From positions 39,500,668 to 39,564,667 of the forward strand of contig NC_089981.1 in the NCBI RefSeq assembly GCF_036417845.1: DNA of 64,000 nucleotides, read 5' to 3'. Positions 37,427-49,600 of this stretch are shown in pieces; the stretch's first letter is position 1; every line of letters begins with the position of its first letter. Under the pieces are notes generated by a model. That model had not been told where the DNA came from, did not search any database, and worked only from the letters and a program-made list of their open reading frames with translations. A program made the translations under genes and the position numbers. Origin of the DNA: Apteryx mantelli (lineage: Eukaryota; Chordata; Aves; Apterygiformes; Apterygidae).

Positions 37427-40400
37427 ATGCAGCGCAGGAAGGTGGACAACCGTATTCGGGTGCTGATCGAGAACGGCGTGGCCGAGCGGCACCGGGCCCT
37501 CTTCGTCGTGGTCGGCGACCGCGGCAAAGACCAGGTAACCACTCTGCGGCGGCAGGGGTGTCCCGCCTTGCGGTGCGGGAAAGGAAGGGCTGGCTTTAAA
37601 CCAGACGGTTAGGAATCCTGTTCGGAGAACTGACCTTCTGTAATCTCCGGCTACGGCGTTTTGTTTTTTTCCCCTTGGTTAATTAAGTCTTAAAATTGTA
37701 CAAATTAACGAAAAAAATTATGGTGTGACTAAGCTTATAGCACATACGAGGTACTAAACGCGATGTCCCCGGTAGGGCAGACCTATGATGCAGAAACATT
37801 AACAAATAGCAGAAATGTTTTAGGAGACTTTAATGTTAAACCTCTCTTGTTTGAGAACCTCGCAAAGGTTGAATAAAAACAAATAGAGGCATACTTAGTA
37901 GAAGAATGAAATAGATGATTTTTTTTAATGGGAGAAAAAGTTACTTAATTGCTTGGGTAGTAGGAGCTTCTTTCATATCTATGTGAAATTAAAAGGAGGG
38001 TACAAGTCATATTTCATTCAGTGAGTTATCCTGCAAATGTCACCACACTAGAGTTCGGGCTGGACGTACCTGGTAACATTGTATGGAAAAGAATTGCCAG
38101 TAAACTCCTTTCTCTTCAGAACTTTTCTGGATTTTTTTTTTTTTCCCCTAGAGTGGAAGAGGGAAGATCAGCAGGGTAAAAGCTGTAACTTGTTTTAAGA
38201 TAAGGTGGTTCTCTTAACTTCAGTTCCTAGAAAACTAAAGCAAACTGTGCATAAATATGTTAAATACCTGGAAATTAATGAGTTGAGTAGGTGCCAGTGC
38301 AGACTGTCTGTAATTGATCATGTTAGACCAATAACATGTTTTTTTTTTAAATAGGATATCAATCTCTGTAGATAGAAGAGCATCTTAGATACCTTCATTT
38401 TTAGTAAGATTTCTGGTACTGCTTTATGCAATATTTTCATAATCAAATTAGGGAAATATGGTCTTTGTTAAATTATTATTATGGAGCTAAACTGGTTGGA
38501 CAATGCTATCTGGAGAAAGTGGTCATTCGTTTCCTGTTAAAGTGGACAGGTCCATACTGTGAGTAATGAAGGGACATATCCTCAGTCTAGTTGTATTCAG
38601 TATTTTCATTAATATGCTGGATGCTAAAACAGTAAATATGCTTATTGAATTTGCAGGCTACATAAAATTGAGGCAGGTTGCCAAGTACATTGAGGGATTA
38701 AAACTCAAAATGAAAACTGTCAGACTGTAGAAGCAGCCTGAAACATTGGTTAAAGTCTAGGGCAGAGAGAAATGCAAGGATATGTATTTAGCCTGGAATA
38801 ATCAGCTTCTGTTTGTGCAGTTATTAGCAGTTTGGCTAAAGAAGAATGCAAAGATAATGACAAGTATAATTCAATGTCATCAATGTCATGCTGCTGTGGA
38901 GAAGGCAGTTGTTATACTGGGCTGTATAAACAGGAACATAACTTTCACAGCGTGTCAAGTGATCATTCTCTTTTGTACAGGGCTGGCTGGTAGATAACAG
39001 AGCTGTAAAATCAAAAGCAGAAAAATATTTTGCTCCTTGATGTTAGCTTGTGAATACAGTTGTTCATGAATATTTGTTTTGGCAGGTGGTAATACTTCAT
39101 CACATGTTGTCTAAAGCAACTGTAAAGGCCAGACCCTCTGTCCTGTGGTGTTACAAAAAGGAGCTGGGCTTTAGCAGGTAAGACATATCTTATATTTCAT
39201 GTTGTGGTAGAAGTCTTAGCTGCTCTGTTTGAAGCAAAAGCTTCATAGCAGGTCTGCTGGAATGAAGGTCTCGTGGTTCACCTATCAGGAGAAACAAGGT
39301 TAGTTCTTGGAGGAGCTACAGAAAGTTTGGTCTTCCAGGACTAATATTTGACTTAAAAAATACAGTTGATATCAGTACTAGTTGTTTCTGGTTTCCTGCT
39401 GTAATGGTGACACTCACTCAGTTGTCCTGGACCAATCTCTTCCTCCATCTGAGTTGTTCACCTTTTTAGTCTCAGTGATATTTAGGATTGAATGCAGGCC
39501 AAAATTAGTATTCCTTTGATTTGAAAAAGGTTTAAAATTTTAATTCCTAGATTTGTGTGCATACTTCCAGTCTGGGCGCAAAGTCAAGAAGGATGTGTTT
39601 CCTGTAATGACTTAGGTTTCAAACAAGTGACTTCTTGCAGAAACAGCTGCTTCTGTGTGATTTCCACCACTTTGGGCTGAAGGCTTGTGGGAGCAGTTCA
39701 TGAGGTCAATGCACGTGATCCAAGATTTTTCCTTGGAGTCCAAACTCTGAATTTCTATTAGACTTGAATATAGGCCTGAACACAGTCTTCTCAAACTTTT
39801 TTCCCAGACAACCTCTGTATAATTTTGTTTTCCAGCCACCGAAAGAAGAGAATGAGACAGCTACAAAAGAAGATTAAAAGTGGGACTTTAAACATAAAAG
39901 ATGATGATCCTTTTGAGTTATTTATAGCAGCCACAAACATTCGCTACTGCTATTATAATGAGACTCATAAGATTCTCGGTAACACTTTTGGCATGTGTGT
40001 ACTTCAGGTAAGGAATTAAGCTTTTAATTTAAGAAAGTCATAGCACTAGTACCAATTGCTTTCAGTTTAAATGCCACAGAAATAGTATTTGTTGCTTCTG
40101 TTATTTCAGTTACAATGGCCCTGTGTATCTCTTGTAAGTTTTCTGATGGTAATACAGGCTTGTTGGTAGAATTTTAATGGTAAGTTGGTTAATGCAAATG
40201 TTAGATTTGAATTATACTTTGAGAAATAACGTCTTCTGGCTGTTACGTTCCTTTTAGTAAGTGCTAGCTGTGTTGAGAGACTCTAGACAACTTTGAAGTT
40301 TTATTTATTTCCTAGGATTTTGAAGCCTTGACTCCAAACCTGCTAGCTAGAACTGTTGAAACAGTAGGAGGAGGTGGAATTGTGGTGATTCTCCTGCGAA

Positions 40401-43400
40401 CTATGAACTCATTGAAGCAACTCTATACAATGACCATGGTGTGTTCAAACTAATGTGTCTGTTTTATGTAGGCAGTATGTCTTTTTTTTTTTTTTTTTTT
40501 TTACTTTTATTATGGGCTATGATCTTCCTTCCATCATCTTTCCTACTGCTTTATTCATCTACCACTGGATGTGTGTCTTATGTTTAGGCACTTGTACCAA
40601 ACCACATATCTTGACTTGCTGCTGGGTTATGAGAAAGAAACACCTGTCATCTCAAATGTAACTGTGTTCTTTTGTTTGACTATAGTGTTGGAAAGTATTA
40701 ATGCTACCAGCCCCTGTAACAGAAAGTTAAGTGTAATAGATCCTTTGGTATTTTACAACCTGGTGCTACGTAAGAAGTTAGTTTCACAACTGAGAGATGT
40801 TTCTAAAATGTGATCTATTCACGTTGAGTATACTTACCTGTAGAGCAGGAAGTATTTTTGTTAGTAATAATACCAGTACATAAATTTAAGTAATAGACTA
40901 TTTTTCTTAGCATCCCTAAAGTGTTTGAAATGTTCTGTACTTGGCAGAAATGATGTTTAAGTTGGGCAAGAGCAAATAAGACCATTGTGAGAAGTATTGG
41001 TGGGAAAAGTAAATTTTGAAGAAGTATTTGGAAAATATAGATGTTTCACATCAAGCAGAAAGCAGAGCCCTTAGTCTGGGGTGCAGTGTTGATGGCGAGG
41101 GAGTCCACAAGAGTGGAAAAGATGTTGTATTGTCCCATGAGTAGTACTCTTATAAACTTTACAGTTACACACACTTTTTTCTGTGGTTCAGCTTCCTCTT
41201 TGTTTCAGGATGTACACTCTCGCTACAGAACAGAGGCACACCAGGATGTAGTAGGAAGGTTTAACGAAAGGTATGTTATTAAGAGTGTAAAGTGTTTAGG
41301 CTAATGCATCTGCATGCCCAAAAAGGACATCTAGAACAACATCTGGTATTTGTATTAAGAAAGCTTCCTTCACGTTTGTATTAGAATAGGGCTTCTTTGA
41401 TGCTTTTTAGTGAAGTTTTCATGTTCTGTTCTGGAAATGAATAGTTGTTGGAGGAGCTGTATACAAGGGATATGCAAGTGGATCCAAATGTGTTAGCATT
41501 TGTAAAGTGTTCTGAGGCCATTTCTTGAAATTCTCTGTAGAAGCACACGCTTCAGTTGAACAGAAATTCAGAGACTTCTTGTACCACTATAAAACATGAA
41601 ACTGCTCAGCATGAAGTCTTCTCTGTGGTTTTATAATAGTTTCTGCAAAGGTGCTCTCATTGCTTTTGTTGTATAGAATAAGTAACTCATACTGAGTGAG
41701 CCCAGCCAATGGGAAAATTGCAGTATTTGTTCTTTAGCATGCAGATGGTGGTTGTGTGATGTCAGGATAAAAACAGAATGATAAAGAAACTAGCACTATC
41801 TGCAGTCTGTGGGAATCAGCATTTGTCACGATGGCTGTGGGTTCAAGTCTTTCACTTTTATACAGCTACCTCCCACGTAAAAATTAGAAGTCACTTTCTG
41901 GCTCTCTTGGTAGATCACCTTAAGTTAGTAGTCTTCTTCAGCAGCATCCTGGTAAGTTGATGTCTCTTCTGTATAGACCATCCTGATTTTAGGTTAGGAG
42001 GCACGCTGGTAATGGTGTGAACTTGTCTTAGCCCAGCTGGGAACTAGCTGTAAATATTATGTTTGTGTTGAGAGGAGAGGGTAAAATAACTACCAAAATG
42101 CGATAGTGTTGCTAGTGCTTTTTACTGAGTTGTCTTTGCTTGACTGCGCAGGTTCATTCTGTCTCTGGCCTCTTGCAAGAATTGCATCGTGATTGATGAT
42201 CAGCTGAATATCTTGCCCATCTCCACTCATGTTGCAAACATCATGCCTGTTCCACCGCAGTCGCAGGTCAGTAAGCAATGTCAGCAACTTTTCCTTGGGA
42301 GAAACAGGTCTGAATTGAACACTGTGTTAAAGCTTTAATAAATATGAAACTTTCCTTCATCCTAATTGATATCAAATAATGGTCTTGCAGAGAGGAAGAA
42401 AAATGTTCTGCAGAGAATATCATACCACATATCAGTGAAGCATGGGAAGCTGTCTTTTCTTTTCCCATTGACTTTTGTCTGTTTCTGCTTTTTTCATACT
42501 TGTCTGCATTTGTTGGTTTTGCTGTATCACCATTTAGCCTAGCAAGATAGAGCTTAATTCCCTCTGACTGCTGTTTCTGAAGTGCATAGGGAGATTTAAA
42601 GCTGATGAACAGTTGGGAGGAGACAAATAAAAAGACCTTTCAAGGGTTGGAAGGTGGGAAAACACTTTGGAAAGAAGCATATTATGAATTTGGGAGTTTC
42701 TTGAAGCCGTGGTGTTTGTCTGAGTTTATGACTGTGAGTTATGCTTGCTGTATCTCAGACAACATTCACTGAAAAGGCAGACAGAGCTTGCACTATCAGA
42801 AACGTATCCTTTTACCACTTTCAGCTGTAAAGTCAAATGGAACCAATTTTAAATACAAATCTTTAAACTTTTCAACCGTTTTGTATGGGTGAAGAAATAC
42901 CAACATAGATTCTGTCAGAGACAGTTTTTAGTGTTTTAACAGAATATTGATGTTTAAAAAAACACCTTAGCATTGTGATGATGTTGACAGCAGCACAAAT
43001 ACTTATTTGTTGGATGAGATAGACTGATGCCTTTGGAATTTTCAGTGACAATTAGGAAATACAAAATCAATTTCTATTTAAAATTGATTGCTTTTGTGTC
43101 TACATTAATTGATTGGCTTTGAAAATCTTGATATTGGTTTGAAGACTGATCTAATGGCTGCTGCAGTAGTTTTTCTACCTAAATGGCAGTGTGTACACCC
43201 CCTATAACAGGTTACACAAAGATGATAGAATTTTGGCTTAGCCTGGAGACTTAAAGATGAATTAAATTCTTCAGAAAGCTTTTGTCCATTGTCTCTTCTT
43301 TCTAGCCACTCCACAGCACCATGTACTGAAAATACTTTTTCCTCCAAGCTTGGGGAAGACAGGAGAACCACCTCTTGTGTAACCATTCTCTTGAAAATGC

Positions 43401-43685
43401 ATTAAAATTAAAGTGTTAAATATCTGTCCATCCATTCCAACTTTTCTGTCCCTAGGGAGTATATTCAACTTGTGGTAACACTTTCTTTCAGTTATCTTTC
43501 TCTGCCTGATAAAATACGTGGCATCTGTGCTGAGGTGTCTCTTATTAATCCTGTTGTGGTAAATCCTATGCTTGTAGGAAGACAGTCTCCAGCCCCAGGA
43601 TCTAGAGCTGAAAGAACTGAAGGAAAGCCTGCAGGATACACAGCCTGTAGGAGTTTTGGTGGATGGCTGTAAAACTCTGGATCAG
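37427..43685 (+). CDS. NAT10: NAT10 N-terminal region (exons 1-7)
   Basis: Seven exons encode residues 1-260. The protein begins MQRRKVDNRIRVLIENGVAE and continues with the family's N-terminal domain (DUF1726-like): NIRYCYYNETHKILGNTFGM and DFEALTPNLLARTVETV are near-invariant. The weakest conservation is at the junction of exons 6 and 7 (PVPPQSQ | EDSLQPQ), a linker that also varies against human PPQTPDESLGPSD. Exon 4 has a poor donor (ATG|GTGTGT), but the following exon (DVHSRYRTEAHQD) fits in phase 0. Confidence 0.95.
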
Positions 43686-46600
43686 GTTGGTGTGATGTTT
43701 AAACTTGGGATGCTTTGTGCTTGAGAGAGAACTCTAGGTGCTGATGTTTGTGTCTCTTCTTGCATGTAATCACATCTAAGAGTGTGACTGTTAGTGGGGG
43801 TGGTCTTGCATCTTAGAGAAATTTGAAATAAGTTTGAAATAAGTAGGCGACTTAACATGAAGTTTCTATTCAGTTCAGTTCTGCACAGAGTTGACAATCC
43901 ATGTCATGATTTAATGTGCCCCCATTCCTGCTTCCCTGACACTTTCCTTACCCCAGTTGGAGAGTCACTGACTAATGCAAATGAAGGCCCTATTGCGATT
44001 GTCTTCCCTGTTCCAAAGCATCCACTGAGAAGTTACAGTTCAGCTTCGTGGCTCCCAGACTTGTGCACTTCTTAAACCCTTTCATAGTTGGAGCCTTCCC
44101 ACTGCTCATCTTCCTTCTCTGGCAGCTCCCCAGCAGTGTATCTCTTCCTGTCTTGCTGAATATTTCTTGTGGGCAGCGGCATGAAAACAGTAACTGCGAA
44201 TTGCTTTATTGGTTGCTGAGCTGTGTTCTGCCCTGACCTGTTTCAAGAATTCAGTGAATCAAGATTCAGTGGATCAAGTGGGTTTTAATGTCCGGCTCTC
44301 CTGTTTTGTCTTTTTCTCCTTTCTTCGCATTCTCAGAAAGAAAGTAAGCATTAGTGATAAGATTAAATAATGCTGAAAGCAATTTAGATACTGCTTTTCA
44401 TTTTCTATTTTTTTTTCTGATCACCAGGCAAAAGCAGTTCTGAAATTTATTGAAGCCATTTCTGAGAAGACTCTAAGGAGCACTGTGGCATTAACAGCAG
44501 CTAGGGGACGTGGTAAATCTGCTGCTTTGGGGCTGGCTGTTGCTGGAGCAGTAGCTTTTGGGTGAGTGATGGCCCCATCTTCCAGGCTTTATTTGCACCC
44601 ATAAATTAAAAAAAAATGATGACAGGATTTGAATGTATTTATCATTTCCAGTCCTACATCCCCCCCTTTTTATTCTTCTTGCATCATTTGGTGGCTACAT
44701 ACAATGATATTCAGGTTTTTCTATTTTATAGTAAATCCTCAGTCTTTAAAAATCAAGATACATATAAAGAAGTGTGATAAGTATCTAAATGATCTGCTCT
44801 GTTTGGGTAATTAAATAAAATCAACCCCCTCTAATAAAAAAATAATCTCCTTTGTGTCTGTGTGTATATGGAAAATTTGCTAGAAAAGGAGTTAAACACT
44901 TGTTTTTTGTTTTTTTTTCCTGTGCAGTTATTCCAATATCTTTGTCACATCTCCCAGCCCTGATAACCTTCACACTCTCTTTGAGTTCATATTTAAAGGC
45001 TTTGATGCACTGCAATATCAGGTAAGGAGAACAGACTATTTTACAATACTTTCATAGAGGTGTTATTTAGCATGGATTTTACATCTCACCTGTAAATTGT
45101 GTTTATATATATTATGTATAGTAGCTACAAGCTAATATGATATATTTATATATATAACATATAATTTATATATATATATAAAATTTTTATTATATATTAT
45201 ATCATATACAAGCTATATATTATATATATTAGCTACAGGCTCTTTCCCTGACAACCTCTTTAATAATGTTTTGCAAAAGTGAATCATGGTACAGTCATGT
45301 TTTCTTCCATATTTGTAAGTTGGGAAAATCAGTTTCTTCCTGTAGGGAAACAGACAGTTTTTAACAGAAGCAAGTCAGTTCTCAGTTTAGGACTTTGAAG
45401 CTTTCATCACAAGAATTTTGTAACTGACTTGTCACTGTTAGAATTTGAAGTAACAAGGTATGCGTAGTGAACTTATTGTCTTCAGAACAATAATTTTCTT
45501 GGATCTTGGCTTTTTCAGTTTGTTTAACAATGTTTTCTTTCAGGAACATCTAGATTATGAGATTATTCAGTCTTTAAACCCTGAGTTTAACAAGGCTGTT
45601 GTCAGAGTGAATGTGTTTAAGGAGCACAGACAGACCATTCAGGTAATGGGCCTCTCTCACTCTTGCCTTTTTACTTTTGTTCATTACTATTTCTTTTAGC
45701 TGTTTTAATTTTAAACATGTTCACTTTACATGATGTGTAACATATGTAAATGTGTAAGGCAGACCTTTCTTCTGGTGAGTGACTTTCATAAATAAAATAT
45801 TTTGTTTCTCTTTGTGAATAGCTTGTAGATTACAAAGAATCTTGGTAAGTGCTTGTGGATTCCTTCCTGAAACAAAAGATTCAGACAACTGTGTTGGAAG
45901 AGCACATGTTCACAGTGATTAATTTCCTTTATTGTCCTGATCTGTACAAATAAATGTGTGTGTTAATGTACAAAATAAGATATGTGACCCTGTCCTTGCA
46001 GGCTAGCATGAACCCTCTCTACCTCTCCCAGCTGTTTTTTTTTTTTTTTTTTTTTTCATGTCTATCTCTGATATGTTGGTCATGGAGAACAGGGACAACA
46101 AATGGCTTCTCAGGGCTCCCGCTTGGCCAACTCTGACAGTTTCCTAGCTCTCAGATATAGCTGTTGTTGACAGTGACTGTGTCCTCTCATTCCTTGCAGT
46201 ATATACATCCTGCTGATTCTGTGAAACTGGGTCAAGCTGAACTTGTTGTGATTGATGAAGCTGCTGCCATCCCTCTCCCCCTGGTGAAAAATCTGCTGGG
46301 CCCATACCTTGTTTTCATGGCTTCTACAATAAATGGGTAAGTCTTGAGCAGCCACTGTCTACCTGGGAAACCAGTTATGCAATGCCAGTGGATTATTTAT
46401 CTACAGTACCTCTTTTTTTATTATTATTACACGCTCTCAGAACAGGTCATCTGTTCTTTGTTAATTATTAATCTCTTGTGGAACTACTCTTTACAATGAC
46501 CAAGAATGACCACTTGAAAATGTTGCTTTCCTTTGGTTTCATTGCAGATTAATTAAGAGTTTGTCTTATCTGTTTTGTTCTGGTACAAGAAGCAAATATA

Positions 46601-49600
46601 TAAACAAGATTCTGCAGCCTGTTAGGAGAGGAGGAAGAATAGCATATTTTTTCTCTTTTAGTGAGATTAAGAAAATGCTGGTGTAGGCTGCCCTGTGCTA
46701 CATGTGCAAGAACATCAAAGGCAGCAATTCTCACAGATGGTGGAGGCCCTCACAGGCCTCAAAATGGCACATAGCTCTGGAAGGCAGAGAAGGTAGCTTA
46801 GTTCAGTGCTGGAGCTTTCCCATAGCTCAGGATTGCTATTTGGGTATTTGTATCAGACTTTTGTCCTCTGCTTTTCAGGTATGAGGGAACTGGTCGATCA
46901 CTGTCTCTGAAGCTCATTCAGCAGCTCCGGCAACAGAGTGCACAAGCCCAAGTCTCAATGACAGCGGAGAACAAATCTACAGCTACAGCTAAACTCACCT
47001 CAGGTACTTCGCTGTATTTTGGGCTGCAGTATATAGCTGTGAGTGCCAGTACTGCTGACTGGCAAGCACTGTGGGTATCCCTTGCATTGTGCTCTGCAGC
47101 TGTTAGGAAGGTAGTGGTACGGGAACATGAAGGAACTCTCCTCTTAACTTTTTCCTCATCATTTTCAGACGTAAAAGCTTGAAAGGCATGCGAGTAATGT
47201 TGCTCTACCTGCTTCTCTAGGTTATATGGGGATACAGGCTGAAGGCTCCAGCCAGAACAGTTACGATTCAGAACAGTTACAGTTTTCGAGTGCCTTCTGC
47301 TCTGTTCAGATTTGGGTGTGTTTCTAATCTCCTGGGAGCCCTTCAGAGGACATTGATCCTATGCTTTGCTAGCTGTAACTTTGAACGCTAAAGGTTCTTC
47401 TCTGACATCTCTTTGCAGCTCGTGCATTGCATGAAGTCTCCCTCCATGAGTCAATTAGGTATGCCCCTGGTGACCCTGTTGAAAAGTGGCTAAATGACCT
47501 GCTGTGTTTGGACTGTCTCAGCATCACCAGAATTATCTCTGGCTGCCCACTGCCTGAGACCTGCGACCTGTATCCTTGCTCAGATGTGCTCTGATAAAAT
47601 ACATTACTTTCAGGTGAAAAAGGCTTTTTCAAGCTGATTAACAGTGGTTTACGTTTGTTAGCCCTGTACAGTTTTCTGGTTTTCTTGACACTTATTATAA
47701 TCCAGCTTATTTGTCTGTACTGTAGTTCAGTTTGACCTGCCTCGTGCCCTGGAATGGTGATTAAACACCCTGCTTAGCAGGGACTTGACTTAAGCCTGCA
47801 AATGGTGATCATAGTTTTCTGCCACTGGTTTTCCTAACTCTGGACTGACTTGGGATGACCACCCTGCTTAGAGACTTTGAAAATATATGTTCTTAAGAAT
47901 TAAGAGATTCCAGTGTGTTTCAGTTAACATGAGGAAGGTCCTCTCCTTACAACAGTATAGAGTCCCAGTCTTACATCGACCCACTGTTATCTGTGAAGAT
48001 GAGTATGAATTCTCCCACCAATGTGATAACCTCAGGACTTGATCTCTTGGCAGAACACTGCTCCACTCTTCTGGAGTTGAGCTCTTACCACTGCCCTGTA
48101 AGACTGATGGCATGTGTTAACAGGGCATTAGCAAACTTCAGTTTTATCAGAGAGACAATTCTAAGGGAGGATTGAATGGAAGGAAGTCCTTGTCAGAGTT
48201 ATAAAAGGTTTAGCTTTAAAGAGAAAGGATATTACTGCCCCAAATCATTCTTGTACACAAGAGTGTAGAGTATAAGAGCGCTATCCAGCATGTAGCTTAA
48301 GGCTGTATGGAAAATATCACTCCTAAACTAACAAGGAGCATGTCTTTTTTTGGTTTAGGTTGTTTCCTTAACCCTTCTGTTTAGATATTATGTAAACAGA
48401 GACACACTGTTTTGTTACCACAAAGCATCAGAAGTTTTTCTGCAGAGACTGATGGCTCTCTATGTGGCTTCACACTACAAGGTAAAGTTTGTGCTACTTC
48501 CATCAGAATTTTGGCTAGGAGTTTTGTGGGTGGAGCATTGCCAGTTTAGGACAGTCTAATTGAATTGGCCTAATTGAGTTTTTCTGGACACCTTCAGGTG
48601 CTTCTTGTTACATACAGATTTGTATTCTCTCTACTTTGAGAACATTGCTGCCTCAGCCTAGCTGAATATGCTAAATTTACAGATATCTGTAATATTTCTG
48701 TTTGAGAAATCCTGGAGACTAAATTCTAGATGAACTCATACTTGTATGGAGCTTGTTCAGAATGGTATTAGTGATAAGCCCTCTTTCACAATTGTCTTTA
48801 CAGTTTTTTAGTAGCCTCAATTTAACCAAATGAGCAGAAACATTGTACTACTGAAAAGAGTGATAAAAATCCATCTCAGAGTTTCGGACCATGGGTGACT
48901 ATTAAATATGGCTTGTGAAATCAGTGAGTACTGAAGTACAGAGCACTAAATGTCTGACACTTTAGAATAAAAATTTATTTCATGTTCCATAAACTAAGAG
49001 ATAAATAGCTATATAAAAATAGGAAGTCCAGTTCCATACATGTGAAAGCAAGAGGTTTCACTTGTGCAAAATAATATTGTCTGGTAGTATAACAGCCATG
49101 ACTTGCCATGTGAACTGCTTTATCCATCAGTATTGCACTAGTTGCAAAATTTTTAATAGCCCTAAATTCAGAAAATGGAGTATGGTTTAGAGTTCAGCTA
49201 CCAATGTTGTACTGGACTTTTGAAGCTCTTCTCTTGGAATAATTCTTCTACTCTCTGATATGTGTTTACCCTCCAGAACTCTCCCAGTGACCTCCAAATG
49301 CTATCCGATGCACCTGCCCATCATCTTTTTTGCCTTCTGCCCCCTGTTGCACCTACCCAGAATTCATTGCCAGAAGTACTTGCTGTTGTTCAGGTGAGAG
49401 AGCTGCACATGTGTATAAAGTGAACTGTGCAATAATAAAGCAGTGATACACTGAGAGACAGCAGTCTGCTATTTAGGAGTAGGTAGTAGTTTTTGGGTGT
49501 GTTTTTGTGTGTGTTGCAAGAGTGCATAAAGGCCATGCTTGTCACTTTTTTTTGTAACACTTATTGCTGTACAAGTACATAATGATGCTGATTCTCTTGC

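Larger units (their letters stand above)
36485..37620 (+). promoter_or_regulatory. NAT10: CpG island promoter of NAT10
   Basis: GC and CpG content rise abruptly around 36485 and fall again after 37620, spanning the NAT10 first coding exon. No TATA box is obvious near the likely start, as expected for a housekeeping promoter. The island contains a CTCTC-repeat stretch (36574-36598), GC-rich tandem units and one canonical E-box. Long open frames on both strands here reflect the scarcity of AT-rich stop codons, not genes. Transcription start positions and any non-coding first exon cannot be placed from sequence alone. Confidence 0.85.

Noticed and set aside
36409..37612. Several overlapping 80-155 codon frames on both strands
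   Set aside because: All lie in the CpG island, where stop codons are scarce. They overlap each other on both strands, are Arg/Ala/Pro/Gly-rich as GC-rich DNA dictates, and only the piece from 37427 is a real exon.
41835..41850. GGTTCAAGTC resembling a tRNA B box
   Set aside because: No A box at suitable distance, no cloverleaf arms and no pol III terminator just downstream.
42968..43035. Possible box C/D snoRNA: GTGATGA followed about 50 bases later by CTGA
   Set aside because: The spacing is short, the terminal stem would be only about three pairs and displaced from the boxes, and no clear C'/D' pair is present.
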